In this document: one piece after another, positions 53,781 through 62,599 of the stretch | Position numbering within the stretch: position 1 is the first letter of the stretch | Layout of the letters: every line of letters begins with the position of its first letter | NCBI RefSeq assembly: GCF_022569295.1 | Contig: NZ_JAKFIA010000002.1 | Span: 186,001-250,000 of the forward strand | Source of the DNA: Pedomonas mirosovicensis | GTDB lineage: Bacteria; Pseudomonadota; Alphaproteobacteria; Sphingomonadales; Sphingomonadaceae | Length of the DNA: 64,000 bases | Direction of reading: 5' to 3' | The notes under the pieces: model-generated | Databases searched by the model: none | What the model was told of the DNA's origin: nothing | What the model saw: the letters and a program-made list of their open reading frames with translations, nothing else | Position numbers and translations under genes: made by a program

Positions 53781-54542
53781 GTGACACGCAAGGGACAGGT
53801 GCGCGAGGCGTTCGGCCTTGCTGCCGCGACCTATGACCGGCACGCGGACATCCAGCGGCATGTGGCACGCCGTCTGGCCGGGGTGGTCGCCGGCCTGCCG
53901 CTGCCGCCGCGCCCGCGCGTGCTGGAGATCGGCTGCGGCACCGGCTTCTTGCACGAGGCCCTTCAGCCCCGCCTCGCCTATGGCGAGTGGATCTTCTCCG
54001 ACCTTTCGCCCGACATGGCCGCCAGGGCGCGGGAGCGGTTCGGGGCGTTGCCCCACACCCGCTATGTGGTGATGGACGGCGAGCAGCCGTGCTTTGGCCT
54101 TGACGTACGCTTTGATCTCATCGTCTCCAGCCTGTCGTTCCAGTGGTTCGAGCGGCTGGGCGAGAGCGTCGCCGCCCTGCGGCGGATGCTGGCCCCCGGC
54201 GGCTGGCTCGCCTTCACCACCATGGCGCGGGACAGCTTTCACGAATGGCGGCAGGCCCACCGCCAGCTTGGCCTTGAGGCCGCAACGCCCGCCTACCCCG
54301 CCCCCGCCGATCTCGCCGCCCTGTGGCCGGGCGCAAGGGTGGATGAGGAACACATCACGCAAGAATACCAGTCAGGACGCGACTTCCTGCGGCAACTGAA
54401 AGGCATCGGCGCGCAGGTGCCCGCCCCCGGCCGCCAGCCGCTCACCCCTGGCGCATTGGCCCGCGTGATCCGCTGCTTCGAGGACCACGGCGCGCGCAGC
54501 ACCTACCACGTCGCCACCTGCCGGTTGCCTGCCGAACGCTGA
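53781..54542 (+). CDS. BioC-like methyltransferase
   Basis: 253 residues from the GTG at 53781. Features match malonyl-ACP O-methyltransferases: VREAFGLAAATYDRHADIQR at the start, the SAM motif VLEIGCGTGFLHEAL, SDLSPDMAARAR, FDLIVSSLSFQWF, and LAPGGWLAFTTM. BioC masks malonyl-ACP to begin the pimelate moiety of biotin. No other bio genes are nearby, so this rests on sequence pattern; a general SAM methyltransferase is the alternative. Confidence 0.75.
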   Translation: MTRKGQVREAFGLAAATYDRHADIQRHVARRLAGVVAGLPLPPRPRVLEIGCGTGFLHEALQPRLAYGEWIFSDLSPDMAARARERFGALPHTRYVVMDGEQPCFGLDVRFDLIVSSLSFQWFERLGESVAALRRMLAPGGWLAFTTMARDSFHEWRQAHRQLGLEAATPAYPAPADLAALWPGARVDEEHITQEYQSGRDFLRQLKGIGAQVPAPGRQPLTPGALARVIRCFEDHGARSTYHVATCRLPAER

Positions 54543-54710
54543 ACCGGGGCGAGACCTCGCCCTCACATGCCCCGTAAAGCCCCGTGAAGGCCCCTTACAA
54601 CGCCAAAACGAAGCCGCCCGCTACCACCCTAGCTGTGATAGGTAAAAACCTCTCCACGGGCGTTTAAACCCCCTTAGCGGCGACTTCGTCTTATGTTAAA
54701 TTTTTCGAGA

Positions 54711-54772
54711 GGTTTAAGGGGGTCTCGGACCCCTTAAAATCCCCATTCGTTTATCGGGCCCCACCCGGCCGG
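54711..54772 (+). repeat. Palindromic intergenic repeat, copy C
   Basis: TTTAAGGGGGTCTCGGACCC forms the palindromic head, followed by AATCCCCATTCGTTTATCGG and CCACCCGG. Blocks match copies B and E read in reverse. Confidence 0.7.
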
Positions 54773-54807
54773 ACCGGCGCTTGATCTGGAGAAACCCAGC
54801 CGTCTCC

Positions 54808-54905
54808 ACAGCCCATGCAGGGCGCGGTCCGGTAAATGCCAGGGGGTGCAGGGGGAGGTCTTTTTGCTTGTGCGCCTCCGCGCACGGGACCCCCCCTCCT
54901 GCAAC
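54808..54905 (-). repeat. Palindromic intergenic repeat, copy F (long-hairpin type, reverse)
   Basis: On the minus strand: TTGCAGGAGGGGGGGTCCC, GTGCGCGGAGGCGCAC, AAGACCTCCCCCTGCACC, then CGCGCCCTGCATGGGC. The first part matches copy A and the last block matches copy D. Confidence 0.7.
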
Positions 54906-54922
54906 TACTATAAAAACAAACC

Positions 54923-55972
54923 CTACAGCCCCAGCGCCGTGCGGATGTGGGCCCAATCCACCAGCTTGAAGTTCTGGGTTTCGGGTGCGTTGTCGCCATC
55001 CTGCGCGACGAACAGGCCTTCGGTGAAGCCGGGGCCGAAGTCGCCGAGCATCAGCTCGATGCCGTCGGTCTCGCTCACGCCGTCGACCGTGCCGTCACCA
55101 ATGCGGAAGCGGTTCACATACTCACCGCCCGGCAGGCGATAGACAGCGTAGGCGTTGTCGCCCTGGCTGGAGACAAGGAGGTAGCCGCCGTCCGCGCCTT
55201 GCGGGGCGAGCGCCACGCCTTCCACATCGGCCACCAGCGCCTTGCCGTCCACCTTGGCGATGGAGACCGGCTCCGCGCTGCCCGAGGGGTCGGCCTCGAA
55301 GCGCCACAGGCCGACGTCTTCCTCGGCCACATAGAGGATGCCGGTGCGGTCATCGGCCACGCAGCCTTCCGCCTGGGTACCGAGCTTCAGGCTCCGGACC
55401 ACCGCCACCTGCGGCTGCGCGCCGCTGGCATCGATGGCGAACTGGTCGATGCGGCCATCCTTCAGCACGAGGAAGCCGAACAGCGCGCCGTCTGACGCGC
55501 GGGTCCACAGGCACATGCCGTAGGCCTCGCCCGCGCCGACGGGGAAGCTGCCGAGCGGATCGAGCCGGGCAGCGCCTGTGTCCAGCCGGAACAGGGCGAC
55601 CTTGGCGTTGGCCTCGTCAGCACGGTCGCTGGCGGCCACCAGCACCGAAGGCTGACCATTGATCGTCACATGATCGCGCAGATCCACGTTGTTGAGGCGC
55701 GGCGACGGCGTGAAGCCCAGCCGCTCGCCTTTCAGATTATAGACGTGAATGCCCGCCTTCTTGTCCGTGCCGATGACGAGGCTGGCCGCCGGGTCCGCCG
55801 CATTGCGCCAGATGGCGGGATCATCCGCCGCGTCGTCTTCAGTTGCCACCGGCGCGGTTTCGCCTTGCGCGGTGACAACGGGCGTCGACGCGGGCGCGGC
55901 CTCCTGCGTGCCGTTCTGGCAGGCGGCGAGCGCCAGCAGGCTGGCCGCAACGATCATTGAATTGAAACGCAT
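54923..55972 (-). CDS. Beta-propeller phytase, lipoprotein
   Basis: 349 residues from the ATG at 55972. A lipoprotein signal peptide (IVAASLLALAAC) places Cys at the mature N-terminus. The body matches 3-phytases of the BPP fold: DDAADDPAIWRNAADPAASL, VIGTDKKAGIHVYNLKGE, NNVDLRDHV, EGCVADDRTGILYVAEEDVG and ADVEGVAL, with the Asp/Glu calcium and phosphate ligands. It would hydrolyse phytate at the cell surface. It is divergent from a TonB-dependent receptor, so the pair probably serves phosphate or inositol-phosphate acquisition. Confidence 0.9.
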   Translation of the reverse strand: MRFNSMIVAASLLALAACQNGTQEAAPASTPVVTAQGETAPVATEDDAADDPAIWRNAADPAASLVIGTDKKAGIHVYNLKGERLGFTPSPRLNNVDLRDHVTINGQPSVLVAASDRADEANAKVALFRLDTGAARLDPLGSFPVGAGEAYGMCLWTRASDGALFGFLVLKDGRIDQFAIDASGAQPQVAVVRSLKLGTQAEGCVADDRTGILYVAEEDVGLWRFEADPSGSAEPVSIAKVDGKALVADVEGVALAPQGADGGYLLVSSQGDNAYAVYRLPGGEYVNRFRIGDGTVDGVSETDGIELMLGDFGPGFTEGLFVAQDGDNAPETQNFKLVDWAHIRTALGL

Positions 55973-56174
55973 GTTTGCTCCCGAAAAATGCCCCGATCTC
56001 ATGTGCGGCACATGACAGTTTTTCAAACGCCTCATTCGTCAGCTTTTTGCCCTGTGTCATCGAACGGCAATCAAACTGAAAACAGACGGTCAAGCATGGC
56101 CATTACGGTCCCGCACCAACGGCAACCTACCCATCCTTTTTTACAAACAGGTTGCAGGCATGAGGGGCGTAAAG
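55973..56174. promoter_or_regulatory. Shared promoter region of phytase and TonB receptor
   Basis: About 200 bases between divergent starts. TCATGTGCGGCACATGA (55999-56015) is a 17-base palindrome, and CTGTCAT occurs on the minus strand just beside it, resembling one half of a Pho box. PhoB control would fit phytase but a second half-site is not clear. Confidence 0.4.
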
Positions 56175-58397
56175 ATGACCTTGAAGATTATCTCGTTGCT
56201 TGGATGCGCCATGGGGGCGCTGGTTGCACCGGTGGCCGCGCAGGCCGCGGAGGCAGAGAAGCCGGCCTCCACCACGAAAGAGGGCGTATCCATCCTCTCG
56301 GAAGACATCATCGTCACCGGCGATATCGCCTTCCGCAACCGCACGCGCGATCCCAACCCCGTGCTCTCTTATGATCTGGAATATTTCCAGCGGTTCGAGC
56401 CGGTGTCTGTGGGCGAGATGCTGAAGCGCGTGCCGGGCGTCACCTTCACGTCCGACGTGCTGGAATATGACGGCGCGCAGATGCGCGGCCTGCCGCCGGG
56501 TTACACCCAGGTTCTCATCAACGGCCGCCGCGCGCCGGGCGGGGAGGCGGACCGCAGCTTCTTCGTCGATCGTATTCCGGCCGAACTGGTGGAGCGCATC
56601 GAGATCGTCCGCGCGCCGCGCGCCGACCAGCCGAGCGAGGGCGTCGGCGGCACGCTGAACGTCATCACCAAGGAAAGCGCCATGTTCGATGGCGGCTTCG
56701 TGAAGGCGGGCGCGCTCATCAATGAAGACGGCGGCGTGCGCCCCTCCGGCGCGCTGGCCTATGCGGACACCATCGGCGACACCAGCTTCTGGGGCGCGCT
56801 CAATTATCAGCAGCGCCGCAACCCGAAGAAGAAGGTGAGCGACCGCTACGACGGCGAGATGGCGTTCGACAACCGCGAGCTGCAGGAAGACACCCGCGAC
56901 GGCACGGACATCTCCGGCAACGCCGAGGTCGTCACCCGCGTCGGCGAAGGCAAGCTGCGCCTCTCCGGCCTGTTCGTCGATACCGACCGCGACGAGGACG
57001 AAACCTCCATCGAATACGCGGGCGAGGAACTGGAACTGGACGGCGTTGAAATTCAGCGCGAGCGGATCAGCCAGCAGACCTACGCCCTCTCCGGCGATCT
57101 CGTCTACCCGATGGGCCAGGGCGAGCTGGGGGTTGCGGGGTCCTGGTCAGGCTTCCGCGACGACACGACGGTTGAGACCGATGAAGGCGACACGCTGGAG
57201 GAAGCCACGCTCGATGAACGCGAATTCCTCGACATCAAGGACGATGAGTACGGCGCGACCCTCTATTACAATTTCCTCGGCGACGGCTTTACCGCCAAGG
57301 TGGGCATGGACTACCTCTCCAAGACCCGCGACGGCGAGGACCTGATCGAAGGGGAAGACCCGGAAGCGGGCGCGATCTTCACCATCAAGGAGAAGCGCTA
57401 CGACCCCTATGTGCGCCTGACGTTCGAGCCCACCAGCGCCTTCAGCGTGGATGCGGGCCTGCGCTATGAGATCACCCGCCGCGACGTGACCAGCAATGCG
57501 GTGGCCGGCCAGGACGTGTTCGAGACGGCGGACTACGACGCCGAGAACCTCAACCCCTCGCTCCACCTGCGCTATGCGCCGACGGATGCGGACCAGTTCC
57601 GCGCCTCCGTCGCCCGCACCGTGCGCCGGCCGGACTACGACATGATCTCGCCCTACCGGCAGGAAGAGTCGCCGGGCGACGAGGACGAGACCATCGGCAA
57701 CCCCATGCTCAAGGATGAACGCTCCTGGGGCATCGACGTGGGCTACGAGCGCCGCCTCGGCACCAAGGGCATCGTCGGCATCAACGTCTTCTACCGCAAC
57801 GTCAAGGATCTGATCGAACTGGTGGCGACCGGCGACAGCCCGCTGAACGGCGAGCCCGGCAACGTCTACCAGCCGCGCAACATCGGCGACGGCAAGACCT
57901 GGGGCGTGGAGGTGGATTTCTCCATGCCGCTGACCGCCCTTGGCCTGCCGGACACCGGCCTCTTTGCCAACTACACCTACCTCGACAGCGAAACCCGCGA
58001 TCCGTTCACGGGCGAGAAGCGCCGGTTCAACAACCAGCCGCACCATGTTTATAACATCGGCTTCATCCAGACCGTGCGCGCCGTCGACATGAGCTTCGGC
58101 GCATCGCTTTCGGGCCGCAGCAAGGCGAGCGAATCCAACTTCGATGAGACGGTTGATCTCACCTACGGGCAGGATCTGGAAGCCTTCATCGAAAAGCGCT
58201 TCGGCCAGCGGTTCGTGCTGCGCTTCTCGGCGCAGAACCTGCTCGACCGCGCCAAGCGCGAGACCTTCCGCAAGTATGATGGCGACTCGCTGGCGGAAAT
58301 TCTCGAAAACCGCGCGGGCGGCGAGATGGATGAGTTCGAGAAGGAACGGGAGCGCTCCGGCCGCCTGTTCCAGGTCACGCTGCGCGCCGCGTTCTAG
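56175..58397 (+). CDS. TonB-dependent receptor
   Basis: 740 residues from the ATG at 56175, preceded by AGGGG. A signal peptide (ISLLGCAMGALVAPVAAQAA) is followed by a plug domain (VSVGEMLKRVPGVTF, QMRGLPPGYTQVLINGRRAP, ELVERIEIVRAP, VGGTLNVITK). A beta barrel follows, ending RLFQVTLRAAF with terminal Phe. It is an energised outer-membrane importer. Its divergent neighbour is a surface phytase, so the likely substrate is phytate, an inositol phosphate or a phosphate-metal complex. Confidence 0.9.
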   Translation: MTLKIISLLGCAMGALVAPVAAQAAEAEKPASTTKEGVSILSEDIIVTGDIAFRNRTRDPNPVLSYDLEYFQRFEPVSVGEMLKRVPGVTFTSDVLEYDGAQMRGLPPGYTQVLINGRRAPGGEADRSFFVDRIPAELVERIEIVRAPRADQPSEGVGGTLNVITKESAMFDGGFVKAGALINEDGGVRPSGALAYADTIGDTSFWGALNYQQRRNPKKKVSDRYDGEMAFDNRELQEDTRDGTDISGNAEVVTRVGEGKLRLSGLFVDTDRDEDETSIEYAGEELELDGVEIQRERISQQTYALSGDLVYPMGQGELGVAGSWSGFRDDTTVETDEGDTLEEATLDEREFLDIKDDEYGATLYYNFLGDGFTAKVGMDYLSKTRDGEDLIEGEDPEAGAIFTIKEKRYDPYVRLTFEPTSAFSVDAGLRYEITRRDVTSNAVAGQDVFETADYDAENLNPSLHLRYAPTDADQFRASVARTVRRPDYDMISPYRQEESPGDEDETIGNPMLKDERSWGIDVGYERRLGTKGIVGINVFYRNVKDLIELVATGDSPLNGEPGNVYQPRNIGDGKTWGVEVDFSMPLTALGLPDTGLFANYTYLDSETRDPFTGEKRRFNNQPHHVYNIGFIQTVRAVDMSFGASLSGRSKASESNFDETVDLTYGQDLEAFIEKRFGQRFVLRFSAQNLLDRAKRETFRKYDGDSLAEILENRAGGEMDEFEKERERSGRLFQVTLRAAF

Positions 58398-58412
58398 GGT
58401 GACTTATGCTTA

Positions 58413-58481
58413 TCTTGCAGGAGGGTCTCGACCCTCCTGCACCTCCCCTTCGTTTTATCGGGGCGCGCCCTGCATGGGCCA
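58413..58481 (+). repeat. Palindromic intergenic repeat, copy D
   Basis: TTGCAGGAGGGTCTCGACCC with its complement arm forms a perfect hairpin 16 bases after the TonB receptor stop. It is followed by CCCCTTCGTTTTATCGGGGC and CGCGCCCTGCATGGGC, shared with copies C and F. It probably also terminates transcription. Confidence 0.75.
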
Positions 58482-58504
58482 TAGCGGCTGAAGCTTGCAC
58501 ATCG

Positions 58505-58575
58505 GCATGACCGGGTGCGGCTCGATAAAAAGAATGGGGGATCAAAGGGGGACTGAGTCCCCCTTTCCTATTTCC
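58505..58575 (-). repeat. Palindromic intergenic repeat, copy E (reverse)
   Basis: On the minus strand, AAAGGGGGACT pairs with AGTCCCCCTTT around one base, then GATCCCCCATTC, TTTTTATCGAGCCGC and ACCCGGTCA. It faces copy D in the gap between convergent genes. Confidence 0.75.
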
Positions 58576-58579
58576 ACCT

Positions 58580-59164
58580 TCAATAGGGAAGCGGGAACAG
58601 CCAGAGGAGGAAAAACGCGAAGGCGATGAACGGCCCGAAGGGCAGCATCAGCGCGCCCATTTTCTGCCGCCGCGCCACCGCAAGGCCGATACCAGCCAGC
58701 AGCCCCGCCGCCGAGGCGAGAAGCAGCAGGAATGGCAGGGCGAAGATTCCGAGCCACGCGCCGGCGGCGGCGAGGAGCTTGGCATCGCCCAGCCCCAGCC
58801 CATCGCGCCCCCTCCAAGCCCGGTAGGCGGCGTTCACCAGATAAAGCACGCCATAGCCGATCGCCGCCCCCGCCAGATGGCCCCACGGCTGCGGCCCATT
58901 GGGGGCGGCGGCCAGGAATGCAGCCGCCAATCCAATGCCGATGAGCGGCAGGGTCATTACATCGGGCAGCAGCATGTAGCGCAGATCGTAAAGGCTGAGG
59001 GCGAGCAGCGTGAGCAGCAGCGGCAGGCCCAGCGCCCATGGCTGGCCTGTGGCGTGAAAGACGGCGAGCCCGGCCAGATGCAGCAGCAGGAGCGCGGCTG
59101 CGATCAGCCTCTCCCCGCGCCGCCAATAATCAGCCTGATCTTCCTCGGTCTGCCCTGCATCCAT
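58580..59164 (-). CDS. Prepilin peptidase A24 domain protein (type II secretion, GspO-like)
   Basis: 194 residues, six or so membrane helices. The aspartic protease motifs of A24 peptidases are present: Asp in LALSLYDLRYMLLPD and GxGDxK in GLGLGDAKLLAAAGAWLG. The N-terminal methylase domain with its Cys motif is missing, so it is the short, peptidase-only form. It would cleave leader peptides of type II pseudopilins; the gsp operon lies 2.2 kb away in the same direction. Confidence 0.85.
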   Translation of the reverse strand: MDAGQTEEDQADYWRRGERLIAAALLLLHLAGLAVFHATGQPWALGLPLLLTLLALSLYDLRYMLLPDVMTLPLIGIGLAAAFLAAAPNGPQPWGHLAGAAIGYGVLYLVNAAYRAWRGRDGLGLGDAKLLAAAGAWLGIFALPFLLLLASAAGLLAGIGLAVARRQKMGALMLPFGPFIAFAFFLLWLFPLPY

Positions 59165-59227
59165 GGGCCGTTTATGTCATGGCCGCACGGCAAAGCCCAG
59201 CCCTTCCCCCTGACAGGTGCGGCAGCT

Positions 59228-59602
59228 CTAATTCGATCCGGAATCCAGCCGCTCGAGCCCGAGACGGGCAAGGGCCTTAGCGCGGCGCGGCTCGCCGGAG
59301 GCCGTCACCACATAGGGGTTGGCATCCAGGCGCAGGATTTCCTGATAAATGGAGGCCGCCTGCGCCGCCTCGCCCTTCTTTTGCAGCACGTAGGCCAGGT
59401 TCAGCATCTTGGCCGGGTTGTTCTCCCGCGAGTCATGGGCATAGGTCAGAATGCGTTCGGCCGTCTCCAAGTCGCCAGAGCGGATCAGGTGATAATCAGC
59501 CGTAACCAGCGGCGCGGCGCGCCCGTCGCCGGGCGCCGCCCCAGCCGCAAGAGCGCTGAACATCAGGGGAACTGCAAGAAACACCGGCATTGCTCGTTTC
59601 AT
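59228..59602 (-). CDS. Exported TPR protein
   Basis: 124 residues with a signal peptide (VFLAVPLMFSALAAGAAPGD). About three helical pairs with TPR character follow (DYHLIRSGDLETAERILTYA, AKMLNLAYVLQKKGEAAQAA, IYQEILRLD). TPR proteins form periplasmic protein contacts; several help secretin or pilus assembly. It lies 63 bases upstream of the prepilin peptidase in the same direction, so a role with type II secretion is possible. Confidence 0.75.
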   Translation of the reverse strand: MKRAMPVFLAVPLMFSALAAGAAPGDGRAAPLVTADYHLIRSGDLETAERILTYAHDSRENNPAKMLNLAYVLQKKGEAAQAASIYQEILRLDANPYVVTASGEPRRAKALARLGLERLDSGSN

Positions 59603-59880
59603 AGACGCCTCCCATCAGCTGCATTCCGCTTGAGCGGAACGGCCTCTGTTACGGTTTCATGACATTCATTTTATGTAAATAACGCTATATTCCGATATTC
59701 GATGCCGGAGGCAGCCTTTGCCGGCGCGCAAACGGGGCAGCGCCCGGCATAGCATCACCTCGGACGCTGCCTGTCGGCCGGGAAGGGGCAGGAAGGTCGG
59801 GTGGCCGAGGCCACACTCAAGGCAAACTTGGGAGACGCTGGTTCAGGGCAAGCCTGCCCCGCCCCGCTTCAGGGATGCGC

Positions 59881-60753
59881 TCAGTGCAAAAGGCTGGAGA
59901 GGTTGTACTTGATTGTACGCTTCACCGGCTCGGCGAAGCCCTCCACCACCGTCTCGGGGGTGCTGCAGCTGTCCTCGTCCTTGCGCGGCAACCCATCCAC
60001 GGACGCGGTGATTTCCCCGGTCCATTGGGAGGCCATGTCCGCTGCGGCCTCGCATCGATGCCAGCGGTTGTCGCAAAGCCGATGCCCTGGACCAACGCAG
60101 CGGTATCGCCCGGCATGAGCCCCTGGAGCGTGTAGGAAAAAGCTGGATCGGCCTGAGATTTCATTCGCAGCGCATCTTCAACCGAGACGATCAGCCGCGC
60201 CGGCGTGATTGAACCGATCGCCCCGCTGATGCTGGAGGAGGTCAGCGCATAATTGCCGGCATCGCTTCCGCGCAGCGACAAGCCGGCGAAGGTCACCATC
60301 TTGCCCGTGCCGACGTTCTTATCATCGTAGCGGCCCGATACCGGGTTGTTGAGACTGACGCTATCGGAGCCGAACACACCCGCCAGCTGGTAATTGCCGG
60401 AAAGCAGGCTGGCTGCCGTCGCCGCATCATAAACCTTGGTCGTGCTGCCGGTCAGCGACGCTGTGATCGTCGCGGGAGTAATGGCGCCGATCGCGCCGCA
60501 CCTCGTCGGTCGAATCCAGATCGGAACGCAGGTCCTAGCGGCCGACGAAGCTGCCGTGGTAGGGCTTGCTCGGGTCCGGCGTCTTGCCGCCCTGGAATGC
60601 GCCGCCGACGCGCACCAGGCCGCCCTGCTGGCGGCCATCCGCCGCGAGGGTGGCCAGACTATAGGCCGCAATTAGATCAACATAGATTAGCCCCGTTCTC
60701 CACGCAGCGGACTGTACTGACCCGGACAGCGCACCGGGTTTACTTGCAAACAC
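59881..60753 (-). pseudogene. Remnant of a filamentous-haemagglutinin-like protein with MBG/YDG repeat
   Basis: Pieces of one large secreted beta-helix protein in three frames. At 60753-60535 comes GGLVRVGGAFQGGKTPDPSK and PYHGSFVGR, the pre-repeat motif of FHA-type exoproteins. At about 60520-60065 comes a YDG/MBG domain: STTKVYDAATAASLLSGNYQ, YDDKNVGTGKMVTFAGL, GSDAGNYALTSSSISGAIGS. At about 60050-59881 comes a tail ITASVDGLPRKDED... ending NLSSLLH. There is no signal peptide or TPS secretion domain and at least one internal deletion. The original would have been a two-partner secretion adhesin. Confidence 0.7.
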
Positions 60754-60843
60754 AATGCATCAGACAGATGGCGTGGGCGCTCTGTGCCGGAAACCCTATC
60801 GTTGCGAAGCGCAACAACTTTCCGGTAGCGCGTGCTCCGAGGC

Positions 60844-61356
60844 TCAGGCCGCCTTGCAGGCGATAAGACCGGCAACGGGCAATACAAGGTCCGGGCCGGT
60901 TCCGTCGCTCACATTCAGCATTCCGCGCCGGACGACCGCGCCGCCAATGATGCCCGAGTTGGGTTGGGGCGCAATCACCGCCCGCACCCGTAGATCACCT
61001 TGTGCGAATTCCTGCGTCGTATAGTGACCAAAGACCAGATCGCCCTCGGCAAGGCTGCGCGGCAGGCTCACCGGCTTGCCATCCACCATCATCTGGGCCG
61101 TCGCCGTGCGATCGGTTGCATAAAAGATCATGTTGCGCTCCGCCGACCGCGCCCACAGGAACAGCCCGCAAGTGCCTGCAGAAAGATCTTGCGGCGGCAG
61201 GGTGCCAATGCGCGCCTGTATGCCAACCTTGGCCGGCTGCGCCGCCACAGGCGCAGTCGCCCGAGGGGAGGCACGGCCGGAGGGCGTGCAGCCCGCCAGA
61301 AGTGCGCCAAGCGCCAACAGAGAACTCAAGGCCATGAACCGCTTGCTCGATATCAT
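60844..61356 (-). CDS. Lipoprotein co-transcribed with gsp genes
   Basis: 170 residues from the ATG at 61356, which has AGAGG 8 bases upstream. The signal peptide ends in the lipobox LLAGC (FMALSSLLALGALLAGC). The mature part is beta-rich: TCGLFLWARSAERNMIFYAT, GDLVFGHYTTQEFAQGDLRV, and a terminal Cys (LIACKAA). I do not recognise the family. It starts 2 bases after the gspN stop, so it belongs to the type II secretion operon and may be an accessory or pilotin-like protein; that role is inferred from position. Confidence 0.7.
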   Translation of the reverse strand: MISSKRFMALSSLLALGALLAGCTPSGRASPRATAPVAAQPAKVGIQARIGTLPPQDLSAGTCGLFLWARSAERNMIFYATDRTATAQMMVDGKPVSLPRSLAEGDLVFGHYTTQEFAQGDLRVRAVIAPQPNSGIIGGAVVRRGMLNVSDGTGPDLVLPVAGLIACKAA

Positions 61357-61358
61357 CT

Positions 61359-62105
61359 TCACTTCCTCTCGGGGCTGCCGGGTGCCTGGCCCAAAGTGCC
61401 CTTTCGCACAAGCCGGTAATCATTTTCGTCCTGTTCGGAAAATCCCATCAGGGGCAGTGCGCGGGCCAGCCGCGCGTCCCTGACCCTTGCCAGCGCCGTC
61501 AACTCATAGGCAAGGCCGGGTTCGACCTGAGCGCGGACGGACAGGAGGCCGCCTGCATTCCGCCCGCGCAGGGCAACCCTCAGCCTGTTTCCCGCACAGC
61601 TGATATCACCAGCGAGAGGCGGTCCCTGCCAGCCGGCGCTGCCGGGAAGGCGGCTCATGATATCGGCCCGCACCCTGCCCTTGGCCGCGCGGCAGCCGTC
61701 CCTTCCCCATGCCAGCTCGGTCAGCGTCGCAGCAAGCGTTCCGCCAAATCCGGACAGCTGGGTCAATTCGGCATCCACCGAAGCGCTCCGCAGGAAAAAG
61801 GCGCCGGAAACCCAGTTGATCTCGGCCTCGCCCTGGCCGCTCACCAACCCATCGGTTAACTGCCAATCGATCCGGGGGCTGAGCGCCAGCACCGAGAGCG
61901 GCGCGGTTTTGATGGCAAGGTCACCAAGGGGGATTTGCCCCGCTGTTACGTCATACAGCATACCGCTCCACACCGTGCCTTCGGCCCGGCCATAGGAGAT
62001 ACCATCCCCCGCCGCGAACCGCGCGACGAGACCCAGCGGGGCCCTTGCCACGGCAAAGGCAGCAAAGCTCAGCAGGAATATTCCGACAAGACGCGACGTT
62101 TTCAT
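61359..62105 (-). CDS. gspN: Type II secretion system protein N
   Basis: 248 residues with an N-terminal membrane anchor (VGIFLLSFAAFAVARAPL). The periplasmic part starts GDGISYGRAEGTVWSGMLYD, the family-typical GTVWSG block, and continues with beta-rich sequence resembling GspN (AKTAPLSVLALSPRIDWQL pattern). GspN joins the inner-membrane assembly platform, though some systems lack it. Its ATG overlaps the gspM stop (ATGA). Confidence 0.85.
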   Translation of the reverse strand: MKTSRLVGIFLLSFAAFAVARAPLGLVARFAAGDGISYGRAEGTVWSGMLYDVTAGQIPLGDLAIKTAPLSVLALSPRIDWQLTDGLVSGQGEAEINWVSGAFFLRSASVDAELTQLSGFGGTLAATLTELAWGRDGCRAAKGRVRADIMSRLPGSAGWQGPPLAGDISCAGNRLRVALRGRNAGGLLSVRAQVEPGLAYELTALARVRDARLARALPLMGFSEQDENDYRLVRKGTLGQAPGSPERK

Positions 62106-62599
62106 GCATCCCCCGGCATTGGACGCGACAGTTCCATCTGGACGCGCACGGTTGGCGTCTCCTCATTGGCAGCAAGTGAAATCTTGGTCACAGCGATGCC
62201 ATGCTTTTCCCTGAGGGCGACCAGCCATTCCTGAAATTTCCGGGCGTCTACCTCCTCGATCCACAGCGCAACCTTGCCGTCTGCGCCAGGCTGCAACTGC
62301 GACAGCTTGATGCCGCGCGCCTGCGCCGTTGAGGTGGCGATGCCGCGCACCGTCCCATCGCTGTCTGGCGGCGCGGCGCTCGTCTGTAAGCGCCCGGCCT
62401 CGGCCGCCCCTTCGCGCATGGCCTCCAGCCGGGCGAGCGCCGCCGCATGGTCGCGCCGCGCGTCCTCCCGGAATTCGCTGAGCGGACGATAGAGAAACAG
62501 CCATGCTGCCATTATCCCGCCAAGCGCGCAGGCAAGCAGCACAAGCCGTTGCTCGCGCTGATTCAACTCCTGCCACCACCGGCCAATCGCGTCGCGCAT
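62102..62599 (-). CDS. gspM: Type II secretion system protein M
   Basis: 165 residues. A short cytoplasmic start WWQELNQREQRLVLLACALG leads into one membrane helix (LVLLACALGGIMAAWLFLY), then a coiled segment and a ferredoxin-like periplasmic domain (KFQEWLVALREKHGIAVTKI). This is the standard GspM plan; it dimerises with GspL and stabilises it. The start overlaps the gspL stop by one base (TGATG). Confidence 0.9.
   Translation of the reverse strand: MRDAIGRWWQELNQREQRLVLLACALGGIMAAWLFLYRPLSEFREDARRDHAAALARLEAMREGAAEAGRLQTSAAPPDSDGTVRGIATSTAQARGIKLSQLQPGADGKVALWIEEVDARKFQEWLVALREKHGIAVTKISLAANEETPTVRVQMELSRPMPGDA

Larger units (their letters stand above)
54543..54922. other. Repeat-filled gap between convergent genes
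   Basis: About 380 bases without genes, holding repeat copies C (forward) and F (reverse) facing each other, plus a TTTAAACCCCCTTAGC element at about 54662. It probably terminates both the methyltransferase and the phytase transcripts. Confidence 0.5.
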
